Shown here piece by piece: positions 1-11,300 of a stretch of DNA of 64,000 bases (the stretch's first letter is position 1; the number at the start of each line of letters is the position of its first letter). The stretch is taken from contig JAIOJX010000027.1 of assembly GCA_022376925.1 (NCBI GenBank), forward strand, positions 15,703,471 to 15,767,470, given 5' to 3'. Origin of the DNA: Tragulus kanchil. Taxonomy: Eukaryota; Chordata; Mammalia; Artiodactyla; Tragulidae. The notes under the pieces are model-generated. The model had not been told where the DNA came from, did no database searches, and saw only the letters and a program-made list of their open reading frames with translations. Made by a program: the position numbers and the translations under genes.

Positions 1-1950
1 GGGACATCGTGTAATTCTCAGACATGTTTGAGGGGCAAGGCACTCAGAATGCATATCAATAGCAATTGTAATTTATACGTCGCGCACATCACCATTCATT
101 ATGTTTGTATTTAATTTTACAAAGAAGGGAAACTTTTCCTAGCCAAAAAGGAAAAACCCCACACACGTGATTTTCCCCCAAAGCTCTTGAACGGCCTCTG
201 ACTTAGTGGTTTCTTCATTTTCCTGCTGCCACCGTTTCCTGTTTTTTGCATCATTTTCTGCAAATAGGAGCTGGTGGTCAGTGATTCAAAAGACATCTCT
301 TTATAGGGATCTCATCACTGCTCCTCGCAAGGTCAGGTGCCTCGTTTGCCCTGATGCCAGAAATGCTTTCTTCTCAGCGTCAAGCCTCTCCAGCGCTTCT
401 CTCCCAACGCCCAGACTGTGGGCTTCTCTCTCCCAGCACCATCTCAGTCCTTTATTATACAGGACGCCTTGGTCCCTTTCACTCGTTTTCTCTCTTCTCT
501 ACTCATCGAGGGGATTCTTCATAACACAGAACCTGCGGGTGACTTAGCCACAAACATCTTTCTCCTCAGAAGAGAAAGTTGGGTATATGCCCAAGAGTGA
601 GGCTTCTGGGTCATGTGGTAGAATTATTCCTAGTTTTTTCTTTTAACCTCCATACAGTTCTCTGTGATGATTGCATCAGTAGCATCAACATGTATCTTGG
701 GTGCAGTGGAGAGCTGGGGAGAAGCTGCTGTGGTACACAGGGCGCCCAGCCTGGTCCTCTGCGACGGCCTGGAGGAGGGGGAGGGGAGAGGGAGGGAGGC
801 TCCCGAGGGAGGGGATATACGTATCATTATGGCTGATTGGCCTTGTTTCACCGCAGAAACCAACACAACATTGTGAAAATTAGAAAACAAAAATAAAGAG
901 AAGAAAAGGAAGCTGGACTGTGCACGCCTGTGCGTGTGTGTGAGAGAGAGACGGAGAGAAGATCGCGACGTAACCACAAAGGGAAGGGGCCCGCCGCGCT
1001 TTGTGTCGGGGGCGCACACGGCTCTCTTGCACGCACGTCGCGTTCGTGCGCAGCGCTGTTCAGGAGTCCCTGTCGCCCAGAACATGCCTCACACCGCTGC
1101 GTCTCCAGGAACTTCCGACACGTGGATATGACACGCCGTCCTCCGGACGAGAACAGGCCAAGTGGTTCATAAGCGCTCACTCTTGGAAGGCCGTCCGCCG
1201 TCACCGCTTGTGTTTGGCAGAGACCCCGAGTCAGCTAGAAGAGAGGGGCCGCTTTACTGCGGATGGGAAGGGAAAGCCTCGCTGTGCCCTGCCGGGGGGC
1301 GCTGGTGTGGGAGCCAGTTCCCGCGCGACTGGCCCCAGGAGCCCCGAGTCTCTCTGCTGGGGCCCACGCTGGCCTGGCTGCTCCGGAGACGGCGGGGCCG
1401 AGCTCTGTCTTCGTCCGTCGCCTCATTGTCATGTTCAGTTGCTGAGTGAGGCCGCGGGCAGAAGCGGGGGTCCTGGACTGTCCCCTCCGAGCCCTCTCGA
1501 GCAGCACCGTCAGCAGGGGCCTGTCCTCTGCGACTCTCCGGTCCTTTGTGTCCTGACTTGTAATTTTGCATCGACTTCCCAGGCCCCGAGGTCGGTCTAG
1601 AATCAGTCTAGACGGACCTAAGAAGGCTTCGGGAGGGATGAGCCGGGCTTTGTGCTGACTTGGTGAGAGAGGAGACCGCGGCTGCCAGGAGGCTCACGTT
1701 CCTGAAGGTGAGAGAGGAAGCGGTCCGTCTGTGACAGAAGGCGAGGCGCTCAGGCGCGAGGTGCTATCCTCTCAGATGTCTCTGTGAGGATGTTGTTTGG
1801 AATCGTGGGCCTGGAGCCTGCAGCCTCATTTTAGAGGTGGGAAGAGGAAGCCCTGGGATAAGTGACAGTCCTCTGTTCACAGGCCGAACCTGGGGGGCAG
1901 GCAGGAAGCTCAGGCTTTGGGTTTTCCGGCCACCACTACCAAACCGAGGA
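1..1950. other. Intergenic region upstream of APOH
   Basis: No gene is supported here. About 575-700 reads like the minus strand of an old L1 3' end (the 'tatatgcccaagagtg...gggtcatgtggtag' type of text). About 960-1580 is GC-rich with scattered CpGs but has no recognisable exon. About 1815-1900 resembles a degraded MIR ('cctcattttagaggtggga'). The short reading frames in this stretch overlap on both strands and match no family. Confidence 0.6.
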
Positions 1951-2199
1951 TGGAAAATGGGAGGTCTGGACCGGAGACCAGGCGAATCTGAAGCCTCCAG
2001 GATTTCACCAGGGGCAAGACAGACGAGCTCCGTGCCATTAGCATAAATGTCAGGAAGACAGAAACCATCTACTGAAGATTTCACAACAGGTTCACCAAAG
2101 TGGAAAGTAAATGATCAAAGAATGTAGCTCTTGGAGTTTTTTTTTTCAAATCAGGATCCTTTATCTTCTATTTACAGAGACAAGAGTACACCCCCAACT

Positions 2200-2213
2200 G
2201 GTTAATATTTAAG
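2200..2213 (+). promoter_or_regulatory. APOH: Putative HNF-1-like site / atypical TATA of APOH
   Basis: GGTTAATATTTAAG lies 66 bp upstream of the APOH start codon and closely resembles the HNF-1 consensus GTTAATNATTAAC. Its AT-rich core could also serve as a weak TATA element. Human APOH is a liver gene reported to depend on HNF-1alpha and an atypical TATA box, which fits. A second copy at 3332-3345 is part of the tandem duplication. Function is inferred from motif and position only. Confidence 0.55.
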
Positions 2214-2278
2214 CTCGTCAACATTTACAGCTCTTTCCCAGAGGGAAGCCGCTTTGGCAGTGCGGTGCGACCACCACG

Positions 2279-2342
2279 ATGATCCCTGCCGTGCTCGTCT
2301 TGTTGTCGGGGTTTCTCTGCCATGCGGCTATCGCAGGACGAA
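2279..2342 (+). CDS. APOH: APOH coding exon 1, copy A (signal peptide)
   Basis: The exon encodes [20 protein letters not shown] plus R and the first base of the next codon: a typical cleavable secretion signal with a hydrophobic core ending A-I-A-G. It is followed by a consensus donor, gtaagt, at 2343. The phase-1 end joins exon 2 to give the mature N-terminus G-R-T-C-P. The start codon is the only ATG in good context and matches the start used in other mammals. Confidence 0.95.
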
Positions 2343-5300
2343 GTAAGTACTCTCGGCTTTTGAAAATAATAATAATAATATATCCGACGCTGGGCTTCCC
2401 AGGTGGCACAGGTGGTAGAGAACCTGCCTGCCAATACAGGAGCCACAAATCTGACCCCTGGGTTAGGAAGACCCCTAGAGGAGAGGACAGCAGCTCCGGG
2501 ATTCTCGCCTGGAGAATCTCACGGATAGAGGAGTTCAACGGGATACAGTCCATAGGGCTGCAGCGTCTGACGTGACTGAGTAACCAAGTGTACATCCAGC
2601 CCTCTGGTAAATGCCAGGGATCCATAGTGATTGGTTAAGTTCCCTTTGGGGTGGGTGCTCGGGAGGCTGGACTGGTGCTCACTCTTCAGTGGAGCTATGG
2701 TTAAACTCCTCGGCGAGATACGTAGCTCTTTTTTGGCCTCAGTGTACTGATCTGTGAAATGGGGTAACACACCTAACCTCCTTCAAAAGCCGGTGAGATT
2801 AAGTGAGATATAGTGTCTATCAAGTATTTGGTACAGAACTCAGTGTATCTTGGTAGCATCAAATGCTTTTCATTTGTGGGTGCTAGCTGAACTTGAAAAC
2901 ACAAATATGGATTTCTCAACCAACTGCTTTGTGCTCTATTCCAGCCTGCCCTAAGCCAGAAGAGTTGCCATTTTCCAGAGTTGTTCCACTGAAAACATCC
3001 TATGAGCCCGGGGAGGAGATCGTGTTCTCCTGCCTGCCGGGATACGTGTCCCGGGGAGGGATGCGGTTTACCTGCCCACTCACGGGACTCTGGAAAATGG
3101 GACTGACGGAGACCAGGCGAATCTGAAGCCTCAGGATTTCACCAGGCAAGACAGACGAGCTCCGTGCCATTAGCATAAATGTCAGGAAGACAGAAACCAT
3201 CTACTGAAGATTTCACAACAGGTTCACCAAAGTGGAAAGTAAATGATCAAAGAATGTAGCTCTTGGAGTTTTTTTTTTCAAATCAGGATCCTTTATCTTC
3301 TATTTACAGAGACAAGAGTACACCCCCAACTGGTTAATATTTAAGCTCGTCAACATTTACAGCTCTTTCCCAGAGGGAAGCCGCTTTGGCAGTGCGGTGC
3401 GACCACCACGATGATCCCTGCCGTGCTCGTCTTGTTGTCGGGGTTTCTCTGCCATGCGGCTATCGCAGGACGAAGTAAGTACTCTCGGCTTTTGAAAATA
3501 ATAATAATAATATATCCGACGCTGGGCTTCCCAGGTGGCACAGGTGGTAGAGAACCTGCCTGCCAATACAGGAGCCACAAATCTGACCCCTGGGTTAGGA
3601 AGACCCCTAGAGGAGAGGACAGCAGCTCCGGGATTCTCGCCTGGAGAATCTCACGGATAGAGGAGTTCAACGGGATACAGTCCATAGGGCTGCAGCGTCT
3701 GACGTGACTGAGTAACCAAGTGTACATCCAGCCCTCTGGTAAATGCCAGGGATCCATAGTGATTGGTTAAGTTCCCTTTGGGGTGGGTGCTCGGGAGGCT
3801 GGACTGGTGCTCACTCTTCAGTGGAGCTATGGTTAAACTCCTCGGCGAGATACGTAGCTCTTTTTTGGCCTCAGTGTACTGATCTGTGAAATGGGGTAAC
3901 ACACCTAACCTCCTTCAAAAGCCGGTGAGATTAAGTGAGATATAGTGTCTATCAAGTATTTGGTACAGAACTCAGTGTATCTTGGTAGCATCAAATGCTT
4001 TTCATTTGTGGGTGCTAGCTGAACTTGAAAACACAAATATGGATTTCTCAACCAACTGCTTTGTGCTCTATTCCAGCCTGCCCTAAGCCAGAAGAGTTGC
4101 CATTTTCCAGAGTTGTTCCACTGAAAACATCCTATGAGCCCGGGGAGGAGATCGTGTTCTCCTGCCTGCCGGGATACGTGTCCCGGGGAGGGATGCGGCG
4201 GTTTACCTGCCCACTCACGGGACTCTGGCCCGTCAACACTCTGAGATGCACACGTAAGTCACCCTCTGTCCGCACACTCTCCTCCATTCCAATTCTGCAC
4301 ATTGTGGCCAGACGGCCCAGCTTGTTTAGCTCGAGCTGCAGAAAGGCTGTGGAACTGCGAGCCGAGGGCTACGGAGAAACGGCGGGGGGGGGGGGGGGCC
4401 GGGGCCAGGTTCCCTGGAAGAGGAGGCCGCGGGCCGTGAGCGCTGTCTGCAGCGTCGCCTGGAACTAGGACGCGAGGGCCGCGGAGGACCAGGCGGCTGG
4501 GTGGCGGCACGAGTCTGAGCGCGCTCTGGGAGGCAGCGGCGGGAGGAGGAGCCTGGTGTGCTGCCCTCCATGGGGTCAGAAAGAGTCAGACACGACAGAG
4601 CAACCGGACTGAACTGAAGAGATGCAGGCTCAGTCCCTGAGTCGGGAAGATCCCCTGGCGAAGAGCATGGCTACCCACTCCAGTGTTCTTGCCTGGGAAA
4701 TCCCAGGGACAGAGGAGCCTGGCGGGCTGTGGTCCCGGGGGTCGCAAGCCAGCTGAACACTACTGAGTGACTCTGCACCACCAAAGTGAGCATTTAGACT
4801 GTGACGTTCGTCATTACAAGCAGCGGTGCAGGGACTTCCCTGGTGGTCCAGTGGTTAGGGCTCCGTGTTTCCCCTGCAGGGGGCATGGGTTCTGTCCCTG
4901 GCTTGAGGGCTAAGATCCGGCATGATGTGTGGCCAAAAAGAAAAAAAAGAAAAAAACACAAGGAAAAACAAGAAGTGACAACACAAAAGATGCCTTAGTG
5001 CATATGTCATTTAAATTATTTTGAGTTATTTTCTTAGAACAGTTACCAGTGGAGTCACTGGATCAAAAGACAGGAATGAGTTTAAACATTTTTAACAGGA
5101 AATTCAGTAACTAGACATTGACCTTTTAATCTTTAAATCACAGCCCGAGTGTGTCCTTTTGCTGGGATCTTAGAAAACGGGACAGTACGCTACACAACGT
5201 TTGAATATCCCAAAACGATCAGCTTTTCCTGCCACACCGGGTAAGGGCTTTGGGTTCACACAGGCAGCGCATTCCTGCAGCCTTTAAGCTGAACGGCAAG

Positions 5301-8300
5301 ACAGGTCCCTGTTCTAGCTCCCTTGGTCTATCGACTGGACTCCCTGAATTACAGATCCCTAAATAAAACCCACAGTGGTGATGGCGTGGGGTAAGGGGTG
5401 GAGAATGCAACAGCTGGTGAAACACCAAGTCAGGCCTCGAGGTTTCCGCTCCGATTAACTACTCACACGAGAAGTCCACTGAAGTCATCGAAACTGGGTG
5501 ATAATTCTTTATGATCTCTGGGCCCAATCTTGGTACGAGGGTTAAAGTATTAAGATCCTCTGGAGAAGGGAATGGCAACCCACTCCGAGTATTCTTGCCT
5601 GGAGGATCCCATGGACAGGAGAGCCTGTCTTCAAGGACAATGGTGCATTTACAGTGTTAATAGACTTCATTGTTTTTGTTTTTGTTTTTTTCAACACAGT
5701 TGAGTCAGAGGGCTCTCAGAAAATGTGTATTAAAAATTACTCAATTTGATTCACCTTTGTGATCCTGGAAACGAAGTGGACCTTTGAAAGCAGTAATCTG
5801 AGATGAGGGTTTGGGGAGGGCAGAGGACGGCGAAGGCCTCTGCACCCACCAGCGAGGGAGCCCCCCGTTCTTCAGCCACAGCCGTGCAGCTGGAGGCGGG
5901 GAGCTGGAGGAGCCTCAGAGGAATGGAAGCCTTCTTGCAAAACAGTGTTCTCAGATGGGAAAGAAGCCAATAGTATTCATCTGCAGCCTTGCAAAGAGCA
6001 TTTGAGGAGCTGTGGGTGGATTCTTCTATGATTTAACGAACTACATTTTCCTTTTGCAGATTTTATCTGAAAGGACCTAACTCTGCACAGTGCACCGAGG
6101 AAGGAAAGTGGAGTCCAGAGCTTCCAGTCTGTGCCCGTGAGTCTCTGGGCGCCCTTGTAGGAGGGTGACTGGTCAGTCTGGCTGGGACATTCCCAGTTTT
6201 ACCACTACAAGACCCACACCCCGAAACTCCTTAGTCCCAGCTGCTCGAGATGGTCACTCACATTCTGGGGGGACTGTTCATCCTGATTTTTTTTTCTTTT
6301 TCCCCATCATGCCTCTTTTATTTACATTTATTTTCACCCATCTTTTTATTCTTTGGCCTGTGTGGGCCTCCCATCACAGTGGCCTCTCTCAACGCAGAGC
6401 ACCGATCCTAGGCTGGCTCATTTACATTGCCTGTTCTAGCTCCCTTGGTCTATCGACTGGACTCCTGAATTACAGATCCTAAATAAAACCCACAGTGGTG
6501 ATGGCGGGGGGTAAGGGGTGGAGAATGCAACAGCTGGTGAAACACCAAGTCAGGCCTCGAGGTTTCCGCTCCGATTAACTACTCACACGAGAAGTCCACT
6601 GAAGTCATCGAAACTGGGTGATAATTCTTTATGATCTCTGGGCCCAATCTTGGTACGAGGGTTAAAGTATTAAGATCCTCTGGAGAAGGGAATGGCAACC
6701 CACTCCGAGTATTCTTGCCTGGAGGATCCCATGGACAGGAGAGCCTGTCTTCAAGGACAATGGTGCATTTACAGTGTTAATAGACTTCATTGTTTTTGTT
6801 TTTGTTTTTTTCAACACAGTTGAGTCAGAGGGCTCTCAGAAAATGTGTATTAAAAATTACTCAATTTGATTCACCTTTGTGATCCTGGAAACGAAGTGGA
6901 CCTTTGAAAGCAGTAATCTGAGATGAGGGTTTGGGGAGGGCAGAGGACGGCGAAGGCCTCTGCACCCACCAGCGAGGGAGCCCCCCGTTCTTCAGCCACA
7001 GCCGTGCAGCTGGAGGCGGGGAGCTGGAGGAGCCTCAGAGGAATGGAAGCCTTCTTGCAAAACAGTGTTCTCAGATGGGAAAGAAGCCAATAGTATTCAT
7101 CTGCAGCCTTGCAAAGAGCATTTGAGGAGCTGTGGGTGGATTCTTCTATGATTTAACGAACTACATTTTCCTTTTGCAGATTTTATCTGAAAGGACCTAA
7201 CTCTGCACAGTGCACCGAGGAAGGAAAGTGGAGTCCAGAGCTTCCAGTCTGTGCCCGTGAGTCTCTGGGCGCCCTTGTAGGAGGGTGACTGGTCAGTCTG
7301 GCTGGGACATTCCCAGTTTTACCACTACAAGACCCACACCCCGAAACTCCTTAGTCCCAGCTGCTCGAGATGGTCACTCACATTCTGGGGGGACTGTTCA
7401 TCCTGATTTTTTTTTCTTTTTCCCCATCATGCCTCTTTTATTTACATTTATTTTCACCCATCTTTTTATTCTTTGGCCTGTGTGCGCCTCCCATCGCAGT
7501 GGCCTCTCTCACTGCAGAGCACCGACTCTGGGAGCACGCGGCTCCAGAGCGCTGGCTCATAATTAGACACACCAGTCCAATGGGCGCTGCAGCACATGGG
7601 ATCTTCTGGGGCCAGGGATCGAACCGGCGCCCCCTGCACTGCAAGGCAGACTGTTTACCCACTGGACCACCAGGAAAGCCCGTATCCTGAATCTTGGGGA
7701 CTAATTTAATTAATTTATTTAGATTTGGCTGTGCTGGGTCTTCACGGCTGCATGGGCTTTTCTTTGGTTGCAGCAAGTGGGAGCTACTTTCTAGTTGCAG
7801 TGCCCGGGCTTCTCCTTGCTGTGGCTTCTCTTGTGGTAGAGCCCAGGCTCTAGGGTGCACGACTTCCATAGCTGTGGCTCCCAAGCTCAGCTGCTCCGTG
7901 GCACGTGGGACCTTCCTGGATCAGGCACCACACCCGCGTCCCTTGAGTTGGCAGGTGGATTCTTTACCAGGGGAGCCTCATCCTGACCTGTTACTCTGAC
8001 CACTTTAGAAGGACAAACACTAAGCCTAACACTGACACTCCAGATCAGTTAGGCCAGAAGGACGACCCACTCCTGAGTCTCTGCGCGGAGCTGCTTGGAC
8101 AAGCTCCGCACAGACAGCACGGAAGCAGGAGGTTGCCGACAGAAGTCAACAAACCCGCACCAGCACCCAGGCGTCTCTCAGATGCCACAAATGCCTTGTC
8201 ATCAGCAAACCTGCTCACACGCCCTCAGCGAGGCCCTTCACTAACTCTGACCCCCAGAAATGTTTCCAAGGTGGCGTTTGGGTCCAAGAGGTGCCTAAGC

Positions 8301-11300
8301 AGCGTGGGCTTGTAACAGGCCAATCAGTGGCGGGAATATTTAAATTCTCTTCATTTTTCAGTTTCCTGACTGGGTCAGACACCTGATTTCCAGATAGTGT
8401 TTTCTTCCCTGGTGTCTCCAGTGGACTGTGTTTATACTCTGGCAGTTGATCCAGTTTTGCGTTTCTCAAGTTAATCTTTGGGTTCTTTCCTTTCTGTAAA
8501 GAGTATTTTTAAACGACTCAAATCTTTTCATTAAAATGACAGTTCTTTCTTTTTTCAGCTATAACCTGCCCTCCACCACCTGTACCTAAGTTTGCAAAAC
8601 TTACTGTTTACAAGCCGTGGGCTGGAAACAACTCCTTCTATGGCGGCAAGGCAGTCTTTGAGTGCTTGCCACACCACGCCATGTTTGGAAATGACACCGT
8701 GACCTGCACAGAACATGGAAACTGGACGCAGTTGCCAGAATGTAAGGGTGAGTGCAATGACACGCATGGGCGTGTCGAGTCTCTCTGTTGAAGAGGACTG
8801 CAGACTCCACTGTCCGGGAGAGTTCTGAACGACCTTGTTTAACACATGTTTACCGGCCTCTCTCTGCTGTGGGACTGGGACTGAGAATACCGGATGAGAG
8901 ATACCTGGCTTCCGAGCTCAGGAGGAGGAGAGGTGATGCAGCGGGCCGTCTGGAGCAGCCTGGGGAAGCTCCCAGAGGAAGGACGGAGTGGGGAGTGGGG
9001 AAGGGGACACGGTGTGGGCATACTACCTGAGGGATGAGGAGAGCCAGCGTGGGGGATGAAAGAACAGGGTGGGGACAGTTGCATATCACAGAGAGGCTGG
9101 TGAAGAGAAGCCTGGATTAAACTGAGGAATCCTAAGAGATCAGGGCTTCCCTGGCGGCTCAGATGGTAAAGAATCCACCTGCAGTGCAGGAGACCTGGAT
9201 TTGATCCCTCGGTCAGGAAGATCCCCTGGAGAAGGGAACGGCTACCCACTCCAGTATTCTTGTCTAGGAAAATCCCATGGACAGAGGAGCCTGGTGGGCT
9301 ACAGTCCACAGGGTCACAGTCAGGCATGATTGAGGGATTAACATTTCTCTGTAAATGGATCCATAAACTGTCCTTCCAGATCTTGCTGTCTCTCAAAGTC
9401 AGGGCTTTCAGTCGTTGTCTTCTGGCTTCTGGTATAGTCTGAAGACAATCGTAAAAGTTAGGGTTTGACATTCAAATTCCAAATAATAGCATTCTAGGGT
9501 GCACAGAGGAAATCGTTGTGTTTTAGTTTCATGGTCTGTTGATTAAAAGGGACAGACTTTTCTTTCTTTCAAACCCACTGTCTTAGACGGTGTGCGCGTG
9601 AGGTTTGCAGTAAGTAATACTTTTTTGACAGTTCTTTCTTTTTCAGCTATAACCTGCCCTCCACCACCTGTACCTAAGTTTGCAAAACTTACTGTTTACA
9701 AGCCGTGGGCTGGAAACAACTCCTTCTATGGCGGCAAGGCAGTCTTTGAGTGCTTGCCACACCACGCCATGTTTGGAAATGACACCGTGACCTGCACAGA
9801 ACATGGAAACTGGACGCAGTTGCCAGAATGTAAGGGTGAGTGCAATGACACGCATGGGCGTGTCGAGTCTCTCTGTTGAAGAGGACTGCAGACTCCACTG
9901 TCCGGGAGAGTTCTGAACGACCTTGTTTAACACATGTTTACCGGCCTCTCTCTGCTGTGGGACTGGGACTGAGAATACCGGATGAGAGATACCTGGCTTC
10001 CGAGCTCAGGAGGAGGAGAGGTGATGCAGCGGGCCGTCTGGAGCAGCCTGGGGAAGCTCCCAGAGGAAGGACGGAGTGGGGAGTGGGGAAGGGACACGGT
10101 GTGGGCATACTACCTGAGGGATGAGGAGAGCCAGCGTGGGGGATGAAAGAACAGGGTGGGGACAGTTGCATATCACAGAGAGGCTGGTGAAGAGAAGCCT
10201 GGATTAAACTGAGGAATCCTAAGAGATCAGGGCTTCCCTGGCGGCTCAGATGGTAAAGAATCCACCTGCAGTGCAGGAGACCTGGATTTGATCCCTCGGT
10301 CAGGAAGATCCCCTGGAGAAGGGAACGGCTACCCACTCCAGTATTCTTGTCTAGGAAAATCCCATGGACAGAGGAGCCTGGTGGGCTACAGTCCACAGGG
10401 TCACAGTCAGGCATGATTGAGGGATTAACATTTCTCTGTAAATGGATCCATAAACTGTCCTTCCAGATCTTGCTGTCTCTCAAAGTCAGGGCTTTCAGTC
10501 GTTGTCTTCTGGCTTCTGGTATAGTCTGAAGACAATCGTAAAAGTTAGGGTTTGACATTCAAATTCCAAATAATAGCATTCTAGGGTGCACAGAGGAAAT
10601 CGTTGTGTTTTAGTTTCATGGTCTGTTGATTAAAAGGGACAGACTTTTCTTTCTTTCAAACCCACTGTCTTAGACGGTGTGCGCGTGAGGTTTGCAGTAA
10701 GTAATACTTCGTGATGAAACAAAAGCCCGAAGCACTTGGTAACTCATTAATTTACTGTCAAAAGTGTTGTTTCTGTTCTAATATCCAGGGTCACGCGAGG
10801 ATAAAATAAAGGGACCAAATTAAGCACCAGGTCTCCAGAAATTGTATGTTTGTCGCCGATGTCAGCCAGTGAGTCACTGGTGTAGGAGATGAGCATGTAG
10901 CTATCCCGCAATCACCGGACCCCACACTGTTCATGCTGATGCGTCTTACTGCTTCACTTTTTAGAGGTAAAGTGTCCATTCCCACTGAGACCGGACAACG
11001 GGTTTGTGAACTACCCTGCGACGTCGGTGCTCTATTACAAGGACACCGCCACGTTTGGTTGCCATGAAACATACACCCTGGATGGACCGGCAGAAGTAAG
11101 AGTGTAGCAAATTCGGGACCTGGTCTGCGCAGCCAAGCTGTAAAGGTATGAGACGCGGGTCAGGCCTCAGACCGCCTCCGGATTCTTCCGTGAGTCTGCT
11201 TTTCTTGCTGCTTTCTGATGCCAGTCATTTTCCATTTTGTTGCTGACATGCTGCACAGCCACCGGAATTTATATGGGCACAGGGAAGCTTCACAGCTAGC

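Larger units (their letters stand above)
1951..4228. repeat. Tandem duplication D1 (unit about 1.13 kb)
   Basis: 1951-3090 is repeated as 3091-4228, at an offset of 1132-1140. The junction shares 'tggaaaatggga' and lies inside APOH exon 2. The first 60 bases of the second copy carry several indels; after that the copies are almost identical. It duplicates the HNF-1-like site, exon 1, a Bov-tA, a MIR and most of exon 2. Confidence 0.95.
5308..7545. repeat. Tandem duplication D2 (unit about 1.12 kb)
   Basis: 5308-6429 is repeated from 6430 at an offset of 1120-1122, starting at 'cctgttctagctcccttggt'. It carries APOH exon 4, Bov-A fragments (5549-5640; 6669-6760) and the start of a minus-strand SINE. 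The last 40 bases of copy A diverge before the jump. Confidence 0.95.
8537..10709. repeat. Tandem duplication D3 (unit about 1.09 kb)
   Basis: 8537-9622 is repeated from 9623 at an offset of 1088. It includes the whole of APOH exon 5 and a Bov-tA SINE. One indel (a G run at about 9000) separates the copies. Copy A ends 'gcagtaagtaatac' + T's, copy B continues 'gcagtaagtaatac' + 'ttcgtgatg'. Confidence 0.95.

Noticed and set aside
8839..9471. 210-codon minus-strand open frame, repeated at about 9938-10558
   Set aside because: A Bov-tA SINE and APOH intron read antisense; no family match.
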